Shown here piece by piece: positions 58,071-64,000 of a stretch of 64,000 bases of DNA. The stretch spans positions 248,001 to 312,000 of the forward strand of contig JAIUOB010000001.1 in NCBI GenBank assembly GCA_020161135.1. Reading direction: 5' to 3'. Both the position numbers and the translations under genes were made by a program. Each line of letters opens with the position of its first letter. Within the stretch, counting starts at the first letter, position 1. Under the pieces are notes generated by a model. That model did no database searches. It saw only the letters and a program-made list of their open reading frames with translations, and was not told where the DNA came from. The stretch is from Gemmatimonadota bacterium (GTDB taxonomy: Bacteria; Gemmatimonadota; Gemmatimonadetes; Gemmatimonadales; Gemmatimonadaceae).

Positions 58071-58118
58071 TTGGGTTGGGGGTTGGGGGTTGGGGGTTGT
58101 GGGTCGTGGGTTGTGGCG
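58071..58118 (+). repeat. G-tract with telomere-like GGGGGTT repeats
   Basis: Consecutive GGGTT/GGGGGTT units then GTGGG units, over 45 nt, with five or more runs of three or more G. It could form a G-quadruplex. It lies between the OsmC stop and the M14 start, on the non-template strand for the plus direction. Confidence 0.65.
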
Positions 58119-58127
58119 CCGGTGGCG

Positions 58128-58589
58128 CTACCCCACCGGCTCCACGTCCACCGTGGTGCGCACCGAGTTGGCAATGAAGCAGGCCGCGTGCGCCGCGTGA
58201 TGCAGCGCGTGTACCGTGTCGGCATCGGGCACCGGCGCGCTCCACGACACCCGCGGCCGCAGCACCACGCGCGTCATGCGCAGCACACCATCGCTCTCGC
58301 GTGCGAGCGTGCCCTCGGCCGCGTCCTCGTACGCATCCACCACGAAACCGCGTTCGGCGGCGATGCCGAGGAACCACAGCATGTGGCAACTGGAGAGCGA
58401 GGCCACGAACGCCTCTTCGGGATCGACGCCGGCGGGGTCACTGTAGGGCACCCGCACGATATGCGGCGAGGCCGATGCGGGCACGACCGCCCCGCCGTCA
58501 AAGTGCCAGGTGTGCGCGCGACTGTACTTGTTGTCGCTGAACGTGGCGTGATCACGCTGCCAGCGAATGGTGGCGGTGTGGAGACCCAT
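58128..58589 (-). CDS. OsmC-family peroxiredoxin-like protein
   Basis: 153 residues, one OsmC/Ohr domain: H-T-A-T-I-R-W-Q-R, G-V-D-P-E-E-A-F-V-A-S-L-S-S-C-H-M-L-W-F-L (first catalytic Cys), and a second Cys in A-A-H-A-A-C-F-I-A-N-S-V (both Cys of the pair present). Reduces organic hydroperoxides in the cytosol. 10 nt after the DinB gene, same strand. Confidence 0.9.
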   Translation of the reverse strand: MGLHTATIRWQRDHATFSDNKYSRAHTWHFDGGAVVPASASPHIVRVPYSDPAGVDPEEAFVASLSSCHMLWFLGIAAERGFVVDAYEDAAEGTLARESDGVLRMTRVVLRPRVSWSAPVPDADTVHALHHAAHAACFIANSVRTTVDVEPVG

Positions 58590-58599
58590 GTGCGCGCCC

Positions 58600-59127
58600 T
58601 CAGCGTCGATCGAGGATGGGGAGATATTGCCGCCACGGCCCGACCTCGTCGCGGTACTGCTTCGCCATGACCCGGGCGATCTGTGCGACGTGACCGAGGT
58701 CGTGCACGACCCAGGTGGCCATGAGCTGCCGCATGGTGACGGTGCCGAGGGCCGGGTGCTGTGCGGTGCGCGCGAGCTGCGCGTCGGTGAGCTGCCAGCT
58801 GCGCACCAGGGCGAGGTTGGCGGCGCGCGCGGCGGCGAACTCGTCGAGCAGCGATTCGAGCGTGCGCCCCGCGTAGTCGGTGCGGTGTGCGAAGCGGTCG
58901 AAGGGCTGGAAGGTGTCGCCCGGCCCTTCGCCCAGGCACACTCGCGCCCGCGGAATCCAGTCGGCGTGTTCGCCGTGCAGCATGTGGCCGACGTTTTCCC
59001 AGGCACTGAACGTGTCGGGCCCTTCGTCCGGCGTGGTCCACGCCAGCGGGAGTCCGGCCAGGAGCGCCCGCAGCGTGGCGGGGGTGCGTTCGAGCACCGC
59101 GAGGGCGTCGTCGAGAGCGTAGTCCAT
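58600..59127 (-). CDS. DinB superfamily protein
   Basis: 175 residues, a four-helix bundle of the DinB type. The three metal-ligand histidines are plausible: H-M-L-H-G-E-H and H-D-L-G-H-V-A. The start ATG 59127 follows GAAAGG at the right distance. Function in such proteins ranges from thiol transfer to unknown; here it is paired with OsmC. Confidence 0.85.
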   Translation of the reverse strand: MDYALDDALAVLERTPATLRALLAGLPLAWTTPDEGPDTFSAWENVGHMLHGEHADWIPRARVCLGEGPGDTFQPFDRFAHRTDYAGRTLESLLDEFAAARAANLALVRSWQLTDAQLARTAQHPALGTVTMRQLMATWVVHDLGHVAQIARVMAKQYRDEVGPWRQYLPILDRR

Positions 59128-59167
59128 GTCGTGAAACCTTTCCGGGTGCATCGGCCGTCGGAAGGCC

Positions 59168-60193
59168 ATGTCCCGAACTCTGACGTTCGACCGCGCCGTG
59201 CGGCGCGGCGTGCTGCCCTCCCTGCTCTCCCTGCTCGCCGCGTGCGACTCGTCCACGGCCCCCACGGCGCGGTTTCCCCGTTCGCCGGCCGAGGCGCAGT
59301 TCGTCACGTCGGATGTGGATCGCTTCTGGACCGCGCGCGCCCTGGGAGGCACCGCCTATCAGGCCCGATATCTGGACTCGGGGACTGCGGCGCTTCGCGA
59401 GTTCGCCGCGTCGCGCAGTGTCACGGCTGCCAGCCTGCAGCAGATGAGCAACCTCCTGCCGCAGTACCTCGGCGCTGTGCGGCAGTGGTGGAGCGGCATC
59501 GGCCCCGCTGACCCGATGTTCGCCATCATGCGCGGCAACTATGCGCGGCTGGGAGCACTGCTCCCCGACGCCACCTTTCCGCCGGTGTACTTCGTGGTCG
59601 GCCGCTTCTCGACGGGCGGCACGGTCAACCAGCACGGGCTCATCATCGGCACGGAGTTCTACGGCATCGACGCGCAGGCCCCCACGGGCGAGCTGAGCGC
59701 CTTCGCCGGCAACAATCAGAAGTCGTGGCGCGCCGACCTGCCGCTGCTGGTGGCGCACGAGCATGCGCATCACCTGCAGCTGGCGGCCGGGTCGCGAAGT
59801 GCCGCGGCGGGACAGACGCTGCTCACGCGGGCGCTCAACGAGGGTGGCGCGGAGTTCGTGGGCTCGCTGGCCGCGGGCGCCCCGTCGTTCGTGAAGTTCT
59901 TCGCGGCGTGGCAGGCGCGCGAGCGCGAGTTCTTCCTCGCGTTCGCGGCCGAGCGGCACGGCACCGGCATCAAGCGCTGGCTGTTCAATCAGGGGTCGAT
60001 CGCCGACAACGCCAATGCCCCGTGGCCCGGCGACCTGGGCTACTTCATGGGCTTCCGCATCGCGCAGGCCTACTACGCGAAGGCGACGGACAAGACGCAA
60101 GCGCTGCGGGACCTGCTGCTGGTGCGCGATGCGGAGGCGATCTTCCAGGCGAGCGGCTACGCGGGGAGCGGTCCGCCGATCGTGGTGCCCTGA
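59168..60193 (+). CDS. Predicted zinc metalloprotease lipoprotein (DUF2268-like)
   Basis: 341 residues. Lipobox L-L-A-A-C-D near residue 26. The core has V-A-H-E-H-A-H-H-L-Q, an HExxH motif (H-E-H-A-H), and E-G-G-A-E-F-V-G-S-L about 40 residues later as third-ligand Glu, fitting a gluzincin of the DUF2268 kind. Likely outside the cytosol on a membrane. Its start is divergent from and 40 nt from the DinB gene. Confidence 0.78.
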   Translation: MSRTLTFDRAVRRGVLPSLLSLLAACDSSTAPTARFPRSPAEAQFVTSDVDRFWTARALGGTAYQARYLDSGTAALREFAASRSVTAASLQQMSNLLPQYLGAVRQWWSGIGPADPMFAIMRGNYARLGALLPDATFPPVYFVVGRFSTGGTVNQHGLIIGTEFYGIDAQAPTGELSAFAGNNQKSWRADLPLLVAHEHAHHLQLAAGSRSAAAGQTLLTRALNEGGAEFVGSLAAGAPSFVKFFAAWQAREREFFLAFAAERHGTGIKRWLFNQGSIADNANAPWPGDLGYFMGFRIAQAYYAKATDKTQALRDLLLVRDAEAIFQASGYAGSGPPIVVP

Positions 60194-60200
60194 GGGCGCG

Positions 60201-60725
60201 TCAGGCCGGCGCGCGCCGCCGGCTGAGCAGCCACGCGGAGCCCAGCGTCATGAGCAACCCGATGGGCAGCGGCTCGAGGAAGGTCACCGCGGCCTTGTAG
60301 AACGGGTTCTTGTACTGCTCGGCGAACTGCGCCAGCTCCTGCTGCTTGGTGGCGATCTCCGCTTCCGGCGTGCCCTTGGCGCGCTCTTCCGCCACCATGT
60401 GCGCGGCGTACCGCTCCATGAAGGTGCCGCCGGCGCGCGCGTCGATCACCATCCATGTGCCGACATATCCCGCGCTCGAGATGGCGAAGATGAGCCCCCC
60501 GATGAGGCAGGCCTTGCCGAAGCCCACGCGGCCGTCGGCCACGGTGTCGCGATACGAGCGGATGCCGTAGTAGATGAGGAGGAAGGCCAGCACCATGGTG
60601 GTGTAGCCCAGGATCATGCCGGCGATGCCGAAGCCGATGTCCTCGTGCAGGAACTGCGTGCCGGCGAGCATGGCGCCCAGCAGGGCGCCCGAAATGATGC
60701 CGTAGGTGATGACGATCTTGCGCAT
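60201..60725 (-). CDS. DUF4199 membrane protein
   Basis: 174 residues, four TM segments (about 5-25, 34-54, 72-92, 148-168). The opening M-R-K-I-V-I-T-Y-G-I-I-S-G and I-L-G-Y-T-T-M-V-L-A-F-L-L-I-Y-Y-G-I-R-S-Y-R are typical of DUF4199. Function unknown. Two dyad repeats lie upstream, between it and the LuxR gene, which is unusually far (142 nt) for this otherwise tight operon, so it probably has its own promoter. Confidence 0.8.
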   Translation of the reverse strand: MRKIVITYGIISGALLGAMLAGTQFLHEDIGFGIAGMILGYTTMVLAFLLIYYGIRSYRDTVADGRVGFGKACLIGGLIFAISSAGYVGTWMVIDARAGGTFMERYAAHMVAEERAKGTPEAEIATKQQELAQFAEQYKNPFYKAAVTFLEPLPIGLLMTLGSAWLLSRRRAPA

Positions 60726-60781
60726 GGGTGCTCCGGTGAAGTGTGGAGCGGCGATGGTAGGCGCGACGGGTGCCGGGCGCG

Positions 60782-60846
60782 TCACCCGAAGGGGTGATTC
60801 TGCACCCGGGACCACCTGTTGGCGCGAGAATCACCCGAATGGGCGA
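60782..60846. promoter_or_regulatory. Twin dyad operators upstream of the DUF4199 gene
   Basis: TCACCCGAAGGGGTGA (60782-60797) and TCACCCGAATGGGCGA (60831-60846). Both are inverted repeats (TCACCC/GGGTGA) and match in 14 of 16 bases, 49 bp apart. They fit binding sites of the adjacent LuxR-type regulator. Confidence 0.55.
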
Positions 60847-60867
60847 CCCGCGAGGGCCCGCCGGCGG

Positions 60868-61368
60868 TCAGGGGATGAGCCGAAGCTGCTTGCCGAGCTG
60901 CACGGCCTGGGTGCGCCGCTGCGCGCCGAGCTTGGCGAAGAGGCGGCTGCTGTGCGTCTTGACCGTGTTCTCGCTCAGGAAAATGCGCTCGGCGATCTCG
61001 CGGGTGCTGAGCCCTTCGGCAATGAGGGCGAGGATCTCGAGCTCGCGCGGCGTGAGGCCGAGGGTGGCGACCTGGCGCTCGTCGCGACTGAACGGGGCGT
61101 CGGCGGGAACGAGGACTTCGACCGGGACCTCCACGTGCACCGGCACCTCGACCGGGACCTCGACGGGCACCTCCTGGACGACGACCCGCTCGGTGGGGCG
61201 GGTGATGCGCTGGCCGAGCCAGATGCCGACGCCGGCAAAGATGGCGGCGACGATGGCGACGTAGATCTCGACGGAGTGGCTCATCACCAGCCATCGGAAC
61301 TCGACGAGCTGGAGGACGACGAGGAGGAGGCCGCCGACGAGGCCGAAGAGGAGGGCGTGGCGCAGCAC
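60868..61368 (-). CDS. Membrane-anchored LuxR-type transcriptional regulator
   Basis: 166 residues from GTG 61368. Two TM segments (about 7-27 and 35-52), then a V-E-V-P-V-E-V-P repeated linker, then a complete LuxR HTH: L-T-P-R-E-L-E-I-L-A-L-I-A-E-G-L-S-T-R-E-I-A-E-R-I-F-L-S-E-N-T-V-K-T-H (quoted over about 105-139). A membrane-tethered LuxR lacking a receiver domain is unusual. Co-directional with and just upstream of DUF4199. Confidence 0.85.
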   Translation of the reverse strand: MLRHALLFGLVGGLLLVVLQLVEFRWLVMSHSVEIYVAIVAAIFAGVGIWLGQRITRPTERVVVQEVPVEVPVEVPVHVEVPVEVLVPADAPFSRDERQVATLGLTPRELEILALIAEGLSTREIAERIFLSENTVKTHSSRLFAKLGAQRRTQAVQLGKQLRLIP

Positions 61369-61377
61369 GCCCCAAGT

Positions 61378-61728
61378 CTATCGCAGGGGACCGATGACGA
61401 AGAGGGTGTTGCCGTCGGGATCGAGGAGCCCGAAGGTGCGGGCGCCCCAGGGTTCGTCATGGGGTGGGCGCGTCACCGCCACACGCGCCGACCATTCGGC
61501 ATACAGGGCGTCGGCGTCGTGCACCTCGAACACCACGCAGGCATCGCGGCCGTGGCCATCCATGGGCGCGTCGATGGTGATGGCGATGGTGCCGCGGCGG
61601 AGTCCCATGAGGCCGTGGTGCCCGTCCTCGGTGTGCTCCCAGGCCACCTCGAAGCCGAGGCCGTCGACGTAGAAGGCGCGCGCGACGGCGAGGTCGTTTG
61701 CGGGGAGGTTTGGGACGGCACGTTCCAT
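61378..61728 (-). CDS. VOC/glyoxalase-like protein
   Basis: 116 residues, one VOC (bleomycin-resistance-like) domain: V-P-N-L-P-A-N-D-L-A-V-A-R-A-F-Y-V-D-G-L-G-F-E-V and W-G-A-R-T-F-G-L-L-D-P-D-G-N-T-L-F-V-I. Metal-binding or drug-binding is possible; ligands are not clear. 9 nt before the LuxR gene. Confidence 0.87.
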   Translation of the reverse strand: MERAVPNLPANDLAVARAFYVDGLGFEVAWEHTEDGHHGLMGLRRGTIAITIDAPMDGHGRDACVVFEVHDADALYAEWSARVAVTRPPHDEPWGARTFGLLDPDGNTLFVIGPLR

Positions 61729-61835
61729 GGGCGTGGTGGTGATGGAGCGCCGAATGTGTGGTGTGCCGGTGTGGTCTTCCAGTCCGTTCGCGTCAGGGAC
61801 GGTGCCGTTGGGCCCTGCAGTGGGGAGTCGCGCCG

Positions 61836-62264
61836 TCAGTCGCCCAGGGCGGCCGCGATGCGCGCCCCGATCGCGCCCAGCTCGTCGCGCGACGGCAGCG
61901 CGGGTGCGGCGGGATAGACATCGAGCACGCGATCGCCCATGACGCGCGGATGCACGTGTACGTGGAGATGCGGCACCTCCTGGTTGGCCGCTTCGCCGGC
62001 CGAATGCCAGAGGCTGATCCCCTCCGGCGCGTACGCCGCCTGCACGGCGCGCGCCACGCGAGCGGTGAGCATGAAGACATCGGCTGCGGTGTCCGCGTCG
62101 GCGTCGCGAATGTCGTGCACGTGGCGGCGCGTGATGACGATGACGTGTCCGACGTGGAACTGCCGCAGGTCGACGATGGCCACCGCGTGAGGCGACTCGG
62201 CGACGATGGTCGCCGGCAGCTCGCCGCGCAGGATGCGACAGAAGGTGCAGTGGGGATCGTCCAT
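61836..62264 (-). CDS. HIT-family hydrolase
   Basis: 142 residues. C-T-F-C-R-I-L-R-G-E at the N-terminus (a CxxC zinc pair with later His) and the catalytic H-L-H-V-H-V-H-P triad, typical of HINT-type nucleoside-phosphoramidase/Ap4A-like hydrolases. Cytosolic. Confidence 0.9.
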   Translation of the reverse strand: MDDPHCTFCRILRGELPATIVAESPHAVAIVDLRQFHVGHVIVITRRHVHDIRDADADTAADVFMLTARVARAVQAAYAPEGISLWHSAGEAANQEVPHLHVHVHPRVMGDRVLDVYPAAPALPSRDELGAIGARIAAALGD

Positions 62265-62282
62265 GTGTGCCTGACTGGTGTG

Positions 62283-64000
62283 TTACACCGCCACCCACGC
62301 CGGGTTGTTCGCGAACACGACGGTGCCGAACTGCTCCAGCGCCGCGGCGACCTGGGCGGGGGTCGAGCGTGTGGAGAGTGCGCGCGGACGACCGTCTCGC
62401 GTGAGGGCGTCCTGCGCCTCGACGAGCGACTGCAACGGCGCGCCCGTCGCGATGACCTCGAGCAACGGCGCAAGGGCATTCACGCCATCGGCGAGCCACC
62501 CGGTGCTGAGCGCGACCGTGGCGACGGGCGAGCCACTGCGTGCGAGCTCCATGGCCGCGATGTTGCGCAACGCATACTGCCGCCACAGCTCGCGCAGGGG
62601 CAGCCGATCGAGCGTGTTGTGGACGACCATGAGCGGTCGCAGCACGCTGTCGGGGCGCTTGAGCACGCTCGTGAGCTCGGCCACGGGGAGATAGCGCGCG
62701 CCCGTGACGACGTTGCTGGTGGAGCCCTCGGCGAGGTCGAAGGCGAGTCCGCCGAACGATCGCGACTCGACCACCGGCGCGACGATGTGCACGACGTCGG
62801 GGGTCTGCTCGGCGATCTCGCGCAGCACCGCGGTGGCGGACCGTGCGGGCGTGATCACCTGCACGGGGTGCCCGCGATAGTGTTGCTCGATGTCGCCGGC
62901 CGGGCCGTATTCGCGTCCGGCCAGCGCGAGCACGACGCGCGGCGGGCGCCCGCCGCGCAGGGCCACCACCAGCAGACGCAGCGTCCCCGCGTCGAGCGTG
63001 CCACTGGGCGAGAGCCCGTGGCGCTGCTGGAAGAGGCGCAGCTTGGTCGCGGCGTCGTGCGGATAGGCCACGGGTTCCACGGTATGGAGCGCGCGCGTCA
63101 GCCAGCGTTCGTTGGCGACGCGCCGCGGCTCCTCATCGCTGCGCCAGCCCGTCTGCGCCGTGGCGACGCGATCGCTGGCGTGGGCGAGTTCCCATGGCAA
63201 CGCGGCGCGTGCGCGATCGCTGCCCACGAAGACGAGTCGGCTCGACGAGGCTGATGCGGGTGCACCGGCCGGCAGCAGCTTGCGCATGGACTTGAGCGCG
63301 CCGGCCAGGTCGGTGGCCAGATGGGCGACGGTCGCGACGGGCGTGATGGCGCCGCCACCCTGCGCGGTGTCGCTCCGCAGCGCCCGTGCGAGGGGGAAGC
63401 GTGCATCGAACGCCGCGTGGTCGATGTCGAGCGTGATGATGGACGTGTCGGCGGTGCTGGTGGTCGCCGACGCCGCAAGCGCTTCGTAGGCCCGCGCGAC
63501 CTCGTTGCCGCCCATGGCGGAGCCAAGACGTTCGGTGACCTCCTCCGCGGCGGCGAGCGCCTGCTTTCGCTCTCCCGCGTCGGGGAGCAGCCGCGCGATG
63601 AGCAGATGGGTGCGCGCCAGCCAGATCGATGGCGGCACGTCGGCCTGTTCGAGCACGTGCCGCGCCGCCATCGCCTCGGCCAGCACCTCGTCGCGAGGCG
63701 TGACGCGCTCCCGCGCGCGCGCCCGCATGTACCGCGCGATGCCGGCAGCCAGCGAGCCGCTCGCCTGCGTGAGCGCCGCGTCGTCGCACGTCGCCGTGGG
63801 CGGATCGTCGCCGGCCATGCAGGCCGCGCGCGCCGCGCCGGCGGCGGTCCGCAGCGTTCGCGGAGGCGTGCTGCCGGCGTGCCGGTCTGTCGCGTCGTCC
63901 ACGTCGGCGTGCGCGAAGCGACGCAGCGCGAGATGTTCCACCCACTCGGCGTCGCTGGCCGTGTCGCGCGGCGTGCGCGCGAGGCCGAGCAGCTCCACGA
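62283..64000 (-). CDS. CHAT-like domain protein with peptidoglycan-binding-like region (partial at right edge)
   Basis: At least 571 residues; the frame is open to the right edge, so the N-terminus is probably missing. TPR-like helices, then a PG_binding_1-like stretch K-L-R-L-F-Q-Q-R-H-G-L-S-P-S-G-T-L-D, then a CHAT-like caspase fold. In the latter the His strand reads D-V-V-H-I-V-A-P and the position where Cys is expected reads L-M-V-V-H-N-T, so the catalytic dyad looks lost. The HIT gene follows after 18 nt. Confidence 0.6.
   Translation of the reverse strand, partial: VELLGLARTPRDTASDAEWVEHLALRRFAHADVDDATDRHAGSTPPRTLRTAAGAARAACMAGDDPPTATCDDAALTQASGSLAAGIARYMRARARERVTPRDEVLAEAMAARHVLEQADVPPSIWLARTHLLIARLLPDAGERKQALAAAEEVTERLGSAMGGNEVARAYEALAASATTSTADTSIITLDIDHAAFDARFPLARALRSDTAQGGGAITPVATVAHLATDLAGALKSMRKLLPAGAPASASSSRLVFVGSDRARAALPWELAHASDRVATAQTGWRSDEEPRRVANERWLTRALHTVEPVAYPHDAATKLRLFQQRHGLSPSGTLDAGTLRLLVVALRGGRPPRVVLALAGREYGPAGDIEQHYRGHPVQVITPARSATAVLREIAEQTPDVVHIVAPVVESRSFGGLAFDLAEGSTSNVVTGARYLPVAELTSVLKRPDSVLRPLMVVHNTLDRLPLRELWRQYALRNIAAMELARSGSPVATVALSTGWLADGVNALAPLLEVIATGAPLQSLVEAQDALTRDGRPRALSTRSTPAQVAAALEQFGTVVFANNPAWVAV

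Noticed and set aside
58071..58118. G-rich tract as a true telomere or replicon end
   Set aside because: Coding sequence is continuous on both sides and the repeat is short and imperfect.
55018..58200. 1060-codon plus-strand open frame over the M14 gene
   Set aside because: Antisense shadow; the minus-strand protein carries complete zinc motifs and a signal peptide.

Overview
The window looks like chromosome from a high-GC Gemmatimonadota bacterium close to Gemmatimonas. This is inferred from family content, not from a marker gene. The signs are seven scattered PEP-CTERM secreted proteins, a receptor-like Ser/Thr kinase with a periplasmic TPR part, a membrane-anchored BTAD (SARP-type) regulator, a large BNR/VPS10-like secreted protein, a DUF5916 outer-membrane protein and many lipoproteins. 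No rRNA, tRNA, CRISPR array, insertion sequence or integrase was seen.

Layout. 0-1 kb: the Tat-signal start of a [NiFe]-hydrogenase small subunit leaves the window, divergent from a nickel/cobalt transporter. 1-7.4 kb: two PEP-CTERM genes flank a probable operon of a ZnuD-like TonB receptor, a lipoprotein and, unexpectedly, an orphan phage-type contractile tail sheath. 7.5-13 kb: serine dehydratase and TrmL, lipoproteins, a PEP-CTERM gene and an S33 hydrolase. 13-25.5 kb: an outer-membrane barrel divergent from a receptor kinase, a PEP-CTERM gene, and the BTAD regulator divergent from another PEP-CTERM gene with SARP-style repeats between them, then DUF5916. 25.5-35.4 kb: an ArsR/SRPBCC pair, a PAF-acetylhydrolase-like esterase, lipoproteins, a PEP-CTERM gene and the VPS10-like protein.

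35.4-41.9 kb is accessory DNA: a hicB with a truncated hicA, two copies of one lipoprotein gene about 5 kb apart, a BrnT/BrnA toxin-antitoxin pair with a palindromic operator, and GT39, GNAT and DUF4279 genes. 41.9-47.6 kb is visibly less GC-rich. All five genes there point the same way (PD-(D/E)XK nuclease, soluble Ser/Thr kinase, PEP-CTERM protein, trypsin-like protease, one-TM protein), and attC-like sites separate some of them. I read it as an integron cassette cluster without an integrase.

47.8-64 kb is ordinary chromosome again: a long leftward run (FAD oxidase, SDR, HhH protein, HAD phosphatase, DUF1697), a zinc alcohol dehydrogenase, NUDIX, an M14 peptidase, OsmC and DinB, a zinc-protease lipoprotein, and a leftward operon (CHAT-like protein, HIT, VOC, membrane LuxR regulator, DUF4199) with two matching dyad operators before DUF4199.

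Possible regulatory logic: three PEP-CTERM genes have near-canonical sigma-54 promoters 41-58 nt before their start codons, and a fourth has SARP-like repeats next to a BTAD regulator. The best candidates for something undescribed are the sheath/TonB operon, the cassette cluster and the BTAD/PEP-CTERM switch.
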